From assembly GCA_002633025.1 (NCBI GenBank), contig NMRB01000285.1:30472-94471 (forward strand): a stretch of DNA of 64,000 bases. The letters are read 5' to 3'. Positions within the stretch are counted from its first letter, which is position 1. Every line of letters begins with the position of its first letter. The position numbers and the translations under genes were made by a program. The notes beneath the pieces are model-generated. The model saw only the letters and a program-made list of their open reading frames with translations. It was not told the DNA's origin and did no database searches. Source of the DNA: Notospermus geniculatus (Eukaryota > Nemertea > Pilidiophora > Heteronemertea > Lineidae). Below, piece after piece: positions 1 to 9,079 of this stretch.

Positions 1-280
1 GTTTTTGATTTGACGTACATTTCAAGGTCACACAGGTCAAAAGGTGAAATCTGATTGGTCAACGACGTGAACACTCTAACTTGAGAATGCTTTGGATTTT
101 TAGTCTCCAATTCACTCACAATATCGACTGCAATTACCTAAAACCACCAACCCACCAGATAACAAATTAATGTACAACTACTTCATTTCAGCTTCATTAC
201 AGGGTATACCACTTCCCATATCTTCTTTCAGTAAAACACACAGGCCGAGGGGTTACGCCCGCAACAGCGGGGCTATTTTT
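1..280 (+). mobile_element. H1 element, 3' end, cut by window edge
   Basis: This matches the end of the long H1 element at 63645-63926: the same partial internal unit (GTGAAC at 67), the same unique tail and the same terminal hairpin CCCGC-AACA-GCGGG followed by a T run. It abuts an H2 fragment directly at about 281. The upstream part lies outside the window. Confidence 0.75.
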
Positions 281-873
281 CAACCCTGTAGGGGGCGCTT
301 TGTAAAAACCACATAAGTTCCCTTCCGCTCTATAACTTCCGAACGACAGAAAATTTTGGGTTGATATTTGATGGGGGGATGTACCATGGGCCAACGGTGT
401 GTCGCGTGAAAGAATCGGCCAAATCCGATTCTCGACTTTGCCACCAGGGGGCCAAAAGCCAAAACACAAAAACTGTGATTACACCTTTAATACTGAACGG
501 AATTTCAGAAAATTTTTATGGTAGGCTCATCTAGCGAGGGTACATAATATACTCTGCGGGTTTTCAATTACATTTATTTTCCAGCCCTGTAGGGGGCGCT
601 TTGTACAAACCACATAAGTTCCCTTCCTCTCTGTAACTTCTGAACGACTGAAAATTTTGGGTTGATATTTGGTGGAGGGATGTATCATGGGCCAACGGTG
701 TGTTGCGTCAAAGAATCGACCAAATCTGATTTCCCACTTTGCCACCAGGGGGCCAAAAAGCCGAATCATATCAACTGTGATTGTGCCATTAATACTGAAC
801 GGAATCTTCAAAATACTGGCCCGTCGAACTTGCACCCGGGGCGACGGCCGGGGACGTTCAATGCTGTGCTTGT
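281..873 (+). mobile_element. H2 element fragment: two 301-bp units plus 3' end
   Basis: Two head-to-tail units start at 284 and 585 (CCCTGTAGGGGGCGC at each), a period of 301 bp. The 3' end has GGGGAC followed by CAATGC-TGT-GCTTG, as in the full element at 52239-53773. Each unit contains CCACCAGGGGGC (441-452, 742-753), which matches the CTCF core consensus. The 5' end is missing because it joins H1 directly. Confidence 0.8.
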
Positions 874-1294
874 TAGCTTTTAATGTGCCGGGTACGCGCA
901 TAATATGCTGCATGTGATTAGACTGGTAGCCGGTCCTAACAATTTTACATCGGACTTTTGCATATATAGGACCGGTACTAGTATTGCCTGTCGCGTTTGT
1001 GAATCTGATTGGCTGGTGCTGGCGCAGGTGATAAGTAGGCCTTATAGGAACTATCATGTTGGTACCTTTCTATTTTTAACACCTTCGTAAATGGTGGATT
1101 TCTTGTGTCAAATGGAGGTCACCTTCTGTCTGCATTCCGGTGCGTCAGCCGTATTGAGAACTGAATAAATTTACATAACTTACATAAAATTTCCAAGTGA
1201 CATCACTGGCAGAATGCCTCCAAAAATGGCGGCCAATACTGATCCTACCAGCCACGACTGCAGCGCGCAGGTTGGTAGGATCAGGTACTAGTCT
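874..1294. other. No recognisable feature
   Basis: Unique-looking sequence. A 12-bp inverted repeat around TGATCCTACCA/TGGTAGGATCA lies near 1239-1283. No coding signal was seen. Confidence 0.4.
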
Positions 1295-1353
1295 AGCATG
1301 TGGTATGCGGATGGTACACAGTGTAGAAGGTAGGTCAGTTGTGCAGAGTACTA
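1295..1353 (+). mobile_element. Diverged 3' end of MITE M1
   Basis: The last 60 bases resemble the end of M1 at 41637-41908: a GCATGTGGTATGCGGATGG segment, then GTAGGTCAGTTGTGCAGAGTACT. The other end is not recognisable, so this is an old relic. Confidence 0.4.
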
Positions 1354-1548
1354 TATGTAATTTGCAGACCTCTTTGGTGGCTCATGCATGGTAAAGCTTA
1401 CTTTTCCAGAGGTACTGTACAAACATACATACCTATAAGTACATAGTCAGAATACATGAAAAAAGACAATATAGCCCCGTTTACAATGGTCACGGAAAAA
1501 GCAATCCGTGCTCGGACCGGTCCTGGCCCACTTCGTCATCTGGCAATC

Positions 1549-2609
1549 AGCCCCGTTTACATAGCACAATGGAACCGAGCCAGTTGGCGGGTGCCACGAG
1601 CTCTCCAGTCAGTTCAGTTGATCGGAGGTACAGAAATCAAACGAAAAATCAAACGACGACAACAACAAAATGGATGCCTCCATGCAAAATTACTCAGAAA
1701 TTCCTGCTAATGATGTCATTCATAATTCGTGCATGTGCAGAACACAATTTAGCAACCGTGACGAGATTGGTTACCGTTTACAAAGTGTTATCGAACCGAT
1801 CCCTGCTCGGACTGGTCGAGACCACCTCCAACTGGTGGTCTCGGCTCGGTTCGGTTTGGAACCATTCCTGGCACGCTTGTCCCGTTTACACTTGCTATTT
1901 TTTTGGTGATCCGTGCTCGGACCGGTCCGAGGATCGGTTATTAGCTCACCTGGAGTGAGCTTATGTCGTGGGCCTGCGTCCGTCGTCGTCGTCCGTTAGC
2001 AGGGCACTTTTCGTAACCGCTGGAGCTATTGATCTGAAACTTGGTACATATATACCCCTAGGTCAAATGACCTATGACACCAAGTTTCGTCCGATTCGAC
2101 TCTTAGCTTGGCCACCAGGTGGCGGAAACCAAAAACACAAAAAGTGCAATAACTCCTGAACTAATGACTGGATCACCTCCAAATTGTTATCATAGGTGTA
2201 TCTCATGAGGGTACATTACATATATAACGGGTTTTTGATTTGACCTACTTTTCAAGGTCACAGAGGTCAAAGTTCAAACTTAGTCATTTGGTGGCACATT
2301 TCGTAACTGCTTGAGCTATTGACTTGAAACTTGGTACATATACACCCCTATGTTAGGTGACCTGTGACACCACTTTTCGGTCCGATTCGATTCTCCGCTT
2401 GGCCAGCAGGTGGCCAAAACCAAAGTTCTAAGTCCAGTAACTCCTGAACTGTAACTGGGTTGTCTCCAAATTTTTATCAGGTGCATCTAATGAGGATACA
2501 TGACCCTGGAACATTTTGATTTAACATTTGTCATTTGTTTTTCTGGTATGTTCACCCAGGTGAGCACATGGTCCATGGACCATTTTTTTTCCTCAGTGTA
2601 AACGGGGCT
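1549..2609 (+). mobile_element. DNA element T1 (AGCCCCGTTTACA ends), interrupted by H3
   Basis: It begins AGCCCCGTTTACA and ends TGTAAACGGGGCT. The inner sequence matches the second copy at 7466-7885. The copy is split near its 3' end by the H3 insertion at 1941-2583. A second AGCCCCGTTTACA lies just upstream at 1473, perhaps part of another copy. No transposase frame is present, so it is non-autonomous. The superfamily is not clear. Confidence 0.6.
1941..2583 (+). mobile_element. H3 Helentron-like element, nested in T1
   Basis: The 5' end is the palindromic TTAGCTCACCTGGAGTGAGC, followed by a GTCCGTCGTCGTC linker. Internal units repeat at 290 bp (GCACTTTTCGTAAC near 2004 and GCACATTTCGTAAC near 2294). 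The 3' end has CAGGTGAGC, the inverse of the 5' motif, then the perfect hairpin TGGTCCATGGACCA and a T run. T1 at about 7860-7875 shows the uninterrupted site. CTCF-like motifs lie at 2112-2123 and 2403-2414. Confidence 0.7.
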
Positions 2610-2687
2610 AATGAGTATATTCCCACTCTGCAACGGTTAGACAGCTACTCTGAAAACAACTCGAAGGTCCTTGAATTGGACTTGCCT

Positions 2688-3188
2688 TTACCTACAAGTT
2701 ACATGGTTCACCATTTCTTGCACAACTTTCTTGGTATCCTCCCTGTATTGTTTGCCACCGCCAACACAATACAGGTAAAAATTAATGCAATAACTTAAAG
2801 CCCACCAGTTGAACACGAACCAAACTGTTATGTTGTACCTCAAAATTCCAGTAAGAGTTGCTCATGTCATAAATGTCTGAAACCTGCAGAATGTCCATAA
2901 CCACGTGGAAAATCCTATACGGTAGTGACGTCACTACGTATGCAACTGAAACAAGAATTAACATTCGGATAAGGAACCGTGTACCCTTTTGTTGAGTTCC
3001 TTCTTTCTGTGGCATTTGTGACATTTTTGTCCTCCTTTCAGCAGCTTTCCTTATGGTGATAATTATCATGATATTACTAAATGATATTATTATGAACGGA
3101 ATCATTGTTCCAAATGCAAACTGGAAACCAGATGCTAGGTATTCAATGTATTTATGCCCTGGAACATTGATAATGACAATTTCTGCAC
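2688..3188 (-). pseudogene. Duplicated receptor exon 3, frameshifted
   Basis: This matches the intact exon 4837-5336, starting after the same TTTTTTAG acceptor and ending at an equivalent TAA. An extra A in the run near 2841-2844 (CAAAA against CAAA in the intact copy) shifts the frame after residues NSYWN. Transmembrane segments 5 and 6 therefore read through, but segment 7 is lost. No complete exon 2 or exon 1 lies in position to serve it. It is most likely a dead copy. Alternative splicing onto it is conceivable but would give a truncated receptor. Confidence 0.85.
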
Positions 3189-3261
3189 CTAAAAAATATA
3201 ATTTAAGGAAGTGTTATGGTGAGTATTGGGTAGTATGAAAAGTAGATCTTACATGTATTTA

Positions 3262-3585
3262 TTATCCCACCGAACGAAAGTTTGGTAGGGATCGTTCAGT
3301 TAGGGATGTAGAGAAACCCCTGTGCGTGCATCCGTCCTTCCGTCCGGGCATATAACTTTGCAATGAAGGCAGATTTTGGGGTCAGTATTTTCAGCGAAGG
3401 TGTATGAGCAGTCAAAGGTGTGACGCGCACTGCAACCGTCGCGATGTGAGCTTTGACCTTGACCCTGTGTGACCTTTGACACAAATATCGCTTCCGGCCT
3501 ATAACTTCGCAACGAAAGCAGATTTTGAATCAGTATTTTCAGGGAATGTGTGTCTACATGTCCATACTAATCAAGAATTGCCCCG
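3262..3585 (+). mobile_element. H5 Helentron-like element, 5' part (copy A)
   Basis: It starts with a palindromic end (ATCCCACCGAAC...GTTTGGTAGGGAT), then a CATCCGTCCTTCCGTCC linker. Internal units repeat at 149 bp (TATAACTT at 3351 and 3500), with AAGCAGATTTTG and TCAGTATTTTCAG in each. A 3' end was not identified. The linker-plus-unit plan matches H1-H4. TGACCT half-sites cluster at about 3450-3480. Confidence 0.55.
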
Positions 3586-3603
3586 CGAACGATTGAAATC
3601 GTA

Positions 3604-3720
3604 GGCCTTTATTCTAGAACCCTCCTTAACGCTAAGGTCTACTTTAGCCGTTGTATTTTGCCCTGCAAACAATAGCTAAAGGTAAACCTTAGAGTTAAGG
3701 AAGCTTCAAGAATATCGGCC
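3604..3720. mobile_element. Small foldback element (copy A)
   Basis: The two arms of about 45 bases are inverted copies: GGCCTTTATTCTAGAA at the left and its imperfect complement ending ATCGGCC at the right, with CTTTAGC/GCTAAAG close to the loop. It is inserted in a partial copy of M7 (3583-3805). The duplicate is at 5751-5867. Confidence 0.65.
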
Positions 3721-3805
3721 GTGGTCTTAATCGTGGAGGAATCATGGTGATCCTGTCAGATCCTGAGGTCAGTCGTCTTGATTATAGGAAAGTTTTGGAC
3801 GGTTA

Positions 3806-4239
3806 TGCTGGGTTCCCACTATCACGAATCACGCCACGATTGAAATCGTGGTCTTAATCGTGGAATAATCGTGGTGATCCTATCAGATCTTGAGGGCAGT
3901 CGTGGCAATCGAACTCATTGTAGAAAAGTTTTGGACGGTTCATAAATTTTCTACGATCAACATGATTGCCCTCAGGATGTGATAAGATCTGATAGGATCA
4001 CCATGATTACTCTACGATTAAGACCACGATTTCAATTGCGGCATGATTCGTGCCACCTCAAGTTGACCAATCGTAACCGTATCACTTCCAAGGACACCAA
4101 ATTGTACCAGAATGTATCGATTTGCATCAACTCGTATCCAAACGTGAAACCTCAGAGAAGTAAACAAATATTCCACGATCAGCTACGAATGGTCAATCAT
4201 GACGTTCGTAACGGACCGCACAACAGTGGGAACTTAGCA
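3806..4239. mobile_element. MITE M7 (copy A)
   Basis: The ends are inverted repeats: TGCTGGGTTCCCACT at the left and AGTGGGAACTTAGCA at the right. Inside, GATCCTATCAGATC and its complement also pair, so most of the element can fold on itself. The preceding 3583-3805 holds a partial direct copy of its 5' third. It sits in the duplicated intron 2. Confidence 0.65.
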
Positions 4240-4247
4240 CGACTAGC

Positions 4248-4352
4248 TACAGTACAGGTCACAATTGACATCCCTACGGCTTCGCGTAAGTTACTCGTTC
4301 GTACGAACTTAACCTTGGACCCTGAAGGGTTCGTAATAGCGAGGGAGCACTG
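4248..4352. mobile_element. Fused remnants of M2 and M3 after deletion
   Basis: The left 50 bases match the 5' end of M2 at 6395 and the right part matches the 3' end of M3 at about 6820-6874. The middle 375 bp present in copy B are missing. Both parental breakpoints carry CTCGT (6441-6445 and 6816-6820). Confidence 0.85.
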
Positions 4353-4379
4353 TATCTTGATGTTGAGAAAAACACTTAC

Positions 4380-4441
4380 CTGTCAGGGGATCCTTAACAA
4401 ATCTCATAGTATAGAAAACATTTACATTTATAGTCATGAAA
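4380..4441 (-). pseudogene. Truncated receptor exon 2 remnant
   Basis: This matches the last 62 bases of exon 2 (6902-6961 region) with its CAG|GTAAGT donor intact at 4379-4374. Similarity stops at 4441, inside the exon, where the duplication breakpoint lies. It encodes only the end of the fourth transmembrane segment and cannot function alone. Confidence 0.8.
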
Positions 4442-4766
4442 ATTTTAGAAAAGGAGTGCTTTTAGGCCTACGCCATTTCCCAGCATTTGAGAGCAAAATT
4501 GGACACTCTAGCCATGTATTGTAAGTGTGGTTATTATTGGTTTATTGGACTTGGGCTTTTTGGCCATGATTTCGCTTGCAATTCCTGTCATTTGCAATGT
4601 CAATAAACAAGTCACAAGGACAGACCATGTCCTTGGCAAGCCTAGAATCACCATACTTCTTGCATGGACAGCTGGGCCCTCCGTGGGGTGCTCAAGAGTA
4701 GGAAAATCCGACCTGAAAATTCCCGTCCACAGCAAAATAGTTCCTTCTGCAACTAATCTTTAGGGG
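4442..4766. other. Spacer between the duplicated blocks
   Basis: Unique sequence downstream of the receptor stop. On the minus strand AATAAA occurs at 4546-4541, about 290 bases after the stop codon, and is a candidate poly(A) signal. A 78-residue plus-strand frame (4527-4763) contains a hydrophobic stretch but cannot be assigned to any family. Confidence 0.35.
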
Positions 4767-4836
4767 CTGAGTATATTCCCACTCTGGAACGGTAGCCAGC
4801 TACTACGACTGGAAGGTCCTTGAATTTGACTTGCCT

Positions 4837-5336
4837 TTATCTACAAGTAACACGGTTCACCATTTCTTGCACAACTTTCTTGGTATCCTCCCTGTATTGT
4901 TTACCACCGCCAACACAATACAGGTAAAAATTAATGCAGTAATTTAAAGCCCACCAGTTGAACACGAACCAAACTGTTATGTTGTACCTCAAATTCCAGT
5001 AAGAGTTGCTCATATCATAAATGTCTGAAACCTGCGGAATGTCCATAACCACGTGGAAAATCCTATACGGTAGTGACGTCACTACGTATGCAACTGAAAC
5101 AAGAATTAACATTCGGATAAGGAACCGTGTACCCTTTTGTTGAGTTCCTTCTTTCTGTGGCATTTGTGACATTTTTGTCCTCCTTTCAGCAGCTTTCCTT
5201 ATGGTGATAATTATCATGATGTTACAAAATGATATTATTATGAACGGAATCATTGTTCCAAATGCAAACTGGAAACCAGATGCTAGGTATTCGATGTATT
5301 TATGCCCTGGAACATTGATAATGACAATTTCTGCAC
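4837..5336 (-). CDS. Class A GPCR, exon 3 (residues 189-353, TM5-TM7 and tail)
   Basis: The exon starts after TTTTTTAG at 5337 with two bases that complete the split glycine codon of exon 2, and ends at TAA 4839-4837. It encodes extracellular loop 2, TM5 with Pro218, a basic third loop (RKAAERRTK), TM6 with SLPYR (Pro277) and TM7 with NFYLY (323-327) in place of NPxxY, then a short basic tail. These are rhodopsin-class landmarks, but TM6 lacks the usual tryptophan and loop 2 has no cysteine. The ligand cannot be inferred; the NFxxY form is common in invertebrate peptide-receptor-like orphans. The full model is join(12472-12132, 7122-6902, 5336-4837) on the minus strand. Confidence 0.85.
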
Positions 5337-5409
5337 CTAAAAAATATAATTTAAGGAAGTGTTATGGTGAGTATTGGGTAGTATAAAAAGTAGATCTTAC
5401 ATGTATTTA

Positions 5410-5733
5410 TTATCCCACCAAACGAAAGTTTGGTAGGGATCGTTCAGTTAGGGATGTAGAGAAACCCCTGTGCGTGCATCGTCCTTCCGTCCGGGCATAT
5501 AACTTTGCAATGAAGGCAGATTTTGGGGTCAGTAATTTTAGTGAAGGTGTATGAGCAGTCAAAGGTGTGACGCGCACTGCAACCGTCGCGATGTGAGCTT
5601 TGACCTTGACCCTGTGTGACCTTTGACACAAATATCGCTTCCGGCCTATAACCTCGCAACGAAAGCAGATTTTGAATCAGTATTTTCAGGGAAGGTGTGT
5701 CTACATGTCCATACTAATCACGAATTGCCCCGC
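5410..5733 (+). mobile_element. H5 element, 5' part (copy B)
   Basis: The duplicate of 3262-3585 inside intron 2 of the receptor gene, with the same palindromic start and 149-bp units. It was copied as part of the segmental duplication, not by a separate insertion. Confidence 0.55.
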
Positions 5734-5750
5734 GAACGATTGAAATCGTA

Positions 5751-5867
5751 GGCCTGTATTCTAGAAGCCTCCTTGACGCTAAGGTCTACTTTAGCCTTTG
5801 TATTTTGCCCTGCAAACAATAGCTAAAGGTAAACCTTAGAGTTAAGGAAGCTTCAAGAATATCGGCC
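5751..5867. mobile_element. Small foldback element (copy B)
   Basis: The duplicate of 3604-3720: inverted arms beginning GGCCTGTATTCTAGAAG and ending ATCGGCC. Confidence 0.65.
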
Positions 5868-5952
5868 GTGGTCTTAATCGTGGAGGAATCATGGTGATCC
5901 TGTCAGATCCTGAGGTCAGTCGTCTTGATTGTAGGAAAGTTTTGGACGGTTA

Positions 5953-6386
5953 TGCTGGGTTCCCACTATCATGAATCACGCCACGATTGAAATCGTGGTC
6001 TTAATTGTGGCATAATCGTGGTGATCCTATCAGATCTTGAGGGCAGTCGTGGCAATCGTACTCATTGTAGAAAAGTTTTGGACGGTTCATAAATTTTCTA
6101 CGATCAACACGATTGCCCTCAGGATGTGATAAGATCTGATAGGATCACCATGATTACTCTACGATTAAGACCACGATTTCAATTGTGGCATGATTCGTGC
6201 CACCTCAAGTTGACCAATCGTAACCGTATCACTTCCAAGGACACCAAATTGTACCAGAATGTATCGATTTGCATCACCTCGTATCCAAACGTGAAACTTC
6301 AGAGAAGTAAACAAATATTCCACGATCAGCTACGAATGGTCAATCATGACGTTCGTAACGGACCGCACGACAGTGGGAACTTAGCA
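5953..6386. mobile_element. MITE M7 (copy B)
   Basis: The duplicate of 3806-4239, with ends TGCTGGGTTCCCACT and AGTGGGAACTTAGCA. It lies in intron 2. Confidence 0.65.
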
Positions 6387-6394
6387 CGACTAGC

Positions 6395-6663
6395 TACAGT
6401 ACAGGTCACAATTGGCATCCCTACGGCTTCGCGTAAGTTACTCGTAAGTTACGTGTAACTTACGCATAACTCACGGCTTTGGTTTCGCGTAACTCACTGC
6501 GTAACTCGCCAAAATCGTGTAACTCGCCTCGTAAATCACTGCGCAGCGAGCGACATTCGCGTAACTCACCTCGTAAGTTATGCGTAACATAGCTCGTGAG
6601 TTGTTGCGTAAGTTACGCGTAGCTTACGCGAATTTAGGGATGTCATTTGTGACCTGTACTGTA
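6395..6663 (-). mobile_element. MITE M2, TA-inserting, 269 bp
   Basis: The ends are TACAGTACAGGTCACAATTG and its inverse, and the interior is filled with GCGTAACTTACGCG-type palindromes. An opposite-orientation copy lies at 59142-59411. The terminal TA on each side is the likely target duplication, suggesting a Tc1/mariner-type mover. It lies in intron 2. Confidence 0.8.
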
Positions 6664-6700
6664 CATGTAGCGTTAGGTAACTTAGGGTAGTCTTCAAGTA

Positions 6701-6874
6701 AAGTGTTCCCTTGTTCTTACGAACCTCGATTTTACGAACTCCCGGATATTACGAACCCAACGCCTGGCTCCCAATCATCATGCCTCCAGGGACGAATCCT
6801 CACTATTACGAACTCCTCGTTTGTACGAACTTAACCTTGGACCCTGAAGGGTTCGTAATAGCAAGGGAACACTG
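6701..6874. mobile_element. MITE M3 next to the exon 2 donor
   Basis: Terminal repeats AAGTGTTCCCTTGTTCTTAC and the inverse of CAGTGTTCCCTTGCTATTAC are flanked by TA at 6699-6700 and 6875-6876. Interior TACGAAC motifs also pair. On the minus strand it begins about 25 bases into intron 2. Confidence 0.75.
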
Positions 6875-6901
6875 TATCTTGATGTTGAGAAAAACACTTA
6901 C

Positions 6902-7122
6902 CTGTCAGGGGATCCTTAACAAATCTCATAGTATAGAAAACATTTACATTTATAGTCATGATCAACAGAGCTGATGATGTAACAATCTTTTTTGCCCGAG
7001 CTGTAGAGCACATGGTCAGTGCCAACATTGGATATCTCACAGCAATAAGGCGATCTATAGCCATTTCAGCTAGGAAACAACCGGACAGCATCCCAAAGGT
7101 GAAGAGATTATACCATATGAAT
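6902..7122 (-). CDS. Class A GPCR, exon 2 (residues 114-188, TM3-TM4)
   Basis: The exon lies between the acceptor CATTTTCAG (ending 7123) and the donor CAG|GTAAGT (intron from 6901). It is 221 bp: one base completing Gln114, 73 codons, and one base of Gly188. It encodes TM3 ending AIDRLIAVRYP (136-145), the DRY-type motif that identifies rhodopsin-class receptors, the second cytoplasmic loop with STARAKK, and TM4. No cysteine occurs at the position 25 residues before Arg138 and no tryptophan occurs in TM4, both unusual. Its 3' part was copied into the duplication at 4380-4441. Confidence 0.85.
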
Positions 7123-7465
7123 CTGAAAATGATTGAGAGTCAGTTCCTTTAAATTTCAGAGGTATGGATGTATCAATTGAACTTGATATTGGTTCTCAAA
7201 ATATGGTGATTAACAGTTTCAGATTCGTCCACCAGGGGGCTTATGACTGAAAAGAGAAAACTGGGCTATTTGCATTTTCCCACTCCATTTTGCAACAGAT
7301 GGCTAGCATGTGTTCATGGGTTGCATGCAATATAAAGATGGCGCTGCTTTGGTATCATACCTTTAGTACCGGTATTGCTAATATTTCACATATTAATAGA
7401 TAGCATGTATTTAGTATGGGACAATCAATGACAGACGGATTAGAAAATCTTGGTGTAATCATCTG
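7123..7465. other. Start of intron 1 (minus strand); CTCF-like site
   Basis: Intronic sequence with CCACCAGGGGGC at 7229-7240, an isolated match to the CTCF core consensus outside any H element that I can see. Nothing else was recognised. Confidence 0.4.
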
Positions 7466-7885
7466 ATTCCGTTTACATTAGCACAATGGAACCGAGCAAG
7501 TTGGCGGGTGCCACGAGCTCTCCAGTCAGTTTGGTAGATCAGAGGTACGAAAATCAAACGAAAAATCAAACGACGATCGCAACCAAATGGATGCCTCCAT
7601 GCAAAATCACTCAGAAATTCCCGCTAATGACATCATTCATAATTCGCGCATGTGCAGAACACATTTAGCAACCGTGCCGAGATCGGTTGCCGTTTACACA
7701 ACAGTGTTATCGACCCGATCCATGCTCGGACCGGTGCGAGACCACCTCCAACTGGTGATCTCGGCTCGGTTTGGTTTGGAACCGTTCCTGGCACACTAAT
7801 GTCCCGTTTACACTTGCTATTTTTTTGGTGATCCGTGCTTGGACCGGTCCGAGATCGGTTATTTTTCCTCAGTGTAAATGGGGCT
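7466..7885 (+). mobile_element. DNA element T1, uninterrupted copy
   Basis: This matches 1549-2609 without the H3 insertion. It starts TTCCGTTTACATTAGCAC and ends TCAGTGTAAATGGGGCT. It carries GGACCGGTCCGAG palindromes. It gives the empty site for H3 (GGTTATTTTTCCTCAGTG at about 7857-7874). It lies in intron 1 of the receptor gene. Confidence 0.65.
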
Positions 7886-8289
7886 TCTATAGCAGGGCTT
7901 AAGGTCTCGTTCCTCTCCATGGAATGAAGAAAAACAAGGTACGACTTCTGCCTTGCATGCCATGGGATGATGTCACTTTCGTCAGTGTATCGATAACAAC
8001 AGGTCCTATTGGTCCCCTTGGAGGAATTCTGTGGACACAGCACCCCATAACTTTAGAAACCTTCAACCAATCAACTTCAGATTTTGAGTGTACCAAAGTA
8101 TGGGTTTGGGGAGTTGCCCTACAGATTTTTATTGGGCTACAGCTTCCAATATGGCCATTAGGTGGCCATCTTTGATTTTGCATCCCCTGATCCTAATCCT
8201 GATCCTCTGGTCAGTCAAGTTCATTAGACTGGTCCCCTGTCATAGGTCGTGCCTTCACTACTATGACAGGCATCCTAAGAGCCAACTCG
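7886..8289. other. Intron 1 sequence, nothing recognised
   Basis: Open frames exist on both strands but without matching domains or codon-like bias. It is part of receptor intron 1 in the model. Confidence 0.4.
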
Positions 8290-8433
8290 CAGGGCCGTAT
8301 TTAAAGGGGGCGAAGGGGGCAGTTGCCCCCCCCCGAGCCAACCAAAAAACGTGATTTTCATGCGGATTTTGGGCAAAAAACGGCAAAAAGAGGTCTTCTG
8401 CCCCCCTGGACCAAAAAGTTAAATATGGCCCTG
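8290..8433. mobile_element. Short MITE with CAGGGCCGTATTTA ends
   Basis: 144 bp with terminal inverted repeats CAGGGCCGTATTTA and TAAATATGGCCCTG. The flanks share ACTCG immediately outside each end, a possible short target duplication. The CAGGG ends and size suit an hAT-like MITE, but an 8-bp duplication is not evident. Confidence 0.6.
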
Positions 8434-9079
8434 ACTCGGCATGTGATTGGTCAGCAAGACGTCATCAACGGTCGCGCCATGAGCTCATCATCTATTTTTA
8501 GATCGGGATAGCCCTTCATGTCAAAACAACATGACGTGGGTTGCTATGTCATGAGTCGGCATGGATGCGGAGGAGTGTGCCATGTGAATGTCTAAAGTTT
8601 CGAAGATGTTAGAAATGACGTCCGTAAAAGCAAGGAAGTGCATAAGGTGCAAGGAATACATAACCACTGGCAAGATTTCAAAAAAATACTGTGGTGCCTC
8701 GGCTAGCGTACCTCAAGTATGGCTAATTTCCCGCCGTATCCCCGTGGGTAGGGTAGGACCGCTTCCGTATCGTTAGCTTGAGACTGTACACTGGGATTGA
8801 GGCTTCAAGTCGTCGATTATTTCTGCTTTATTCCAAAATTCGAAAACTTGGTTGAAATCTTCCGCCATCTTGCAGCACCGCCGATGTGGCCCGAATTAGC
8901 GCCGAATGGCCTTCGGCTCGCTTCGGGTAACTCCGGAGACTCCCGAAACGTTACAAGTTTTACTTGCTCATTTGCATACGTGTGTCAGGATTCCGGCAAA
9001 CATGGCGGACGCGGCCTGTCGTAGTAGTGGAGGCACGGAACGGTACAACAGGGGACCAGTCTATCAAGTTCATGTCTTA
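8434..9079. other. Intron 1 sequence, nothing recognised
   Basis: Moderately GC-rich, with several ATGGCGGAC/ATGGC-type motifs around 9000. No domain-bearing frame was seen. Confidence 0.35.

Larger units (their letters stand above)
2611..4441. repeat. Tandem segmental duplication, copy A
   Basis: Near-identical to 4767-6961 over its whole length. It contains receptor exon 3, intron 2 and the last 62 bases of exon 2. Differences include a 1-bp insertion in exon 3 and a 375-bp deletion at about 4297. The far breakpoint falls inside exon 2. Confidence 0.9.
4767..6961. repeat. Tandem segmental duplication, copy B
   Basis: The longer, functional-looking copy of the block also found at 2611-4441. 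It carries intact exon 3 and intron 2, and ends within exon 2 of the working gene. The offset between copies is about 2150 bp. Confidence 0.9.

Noticed and set aside
527-1057. Minus-strand frame of 176 codons as a gene
   Set aside because: It lies largely within H2 units, and equivalent frames recur in every H2 copy with stops at varying places.
3979-4524. Plus-strand 181-codon frame as a gene
   Set aside because: It spans the M7 and M2/M3 MITEs and the antisense of exon 2; the copy B equivalent is interrupted.
4527-4763. Plus-strand frame as another GPCR fragment (TM3-TM4-like)
   Set aside because: It has a hydrophobic stretch and ILLAW, but no DRY-type motif or alignable segment.
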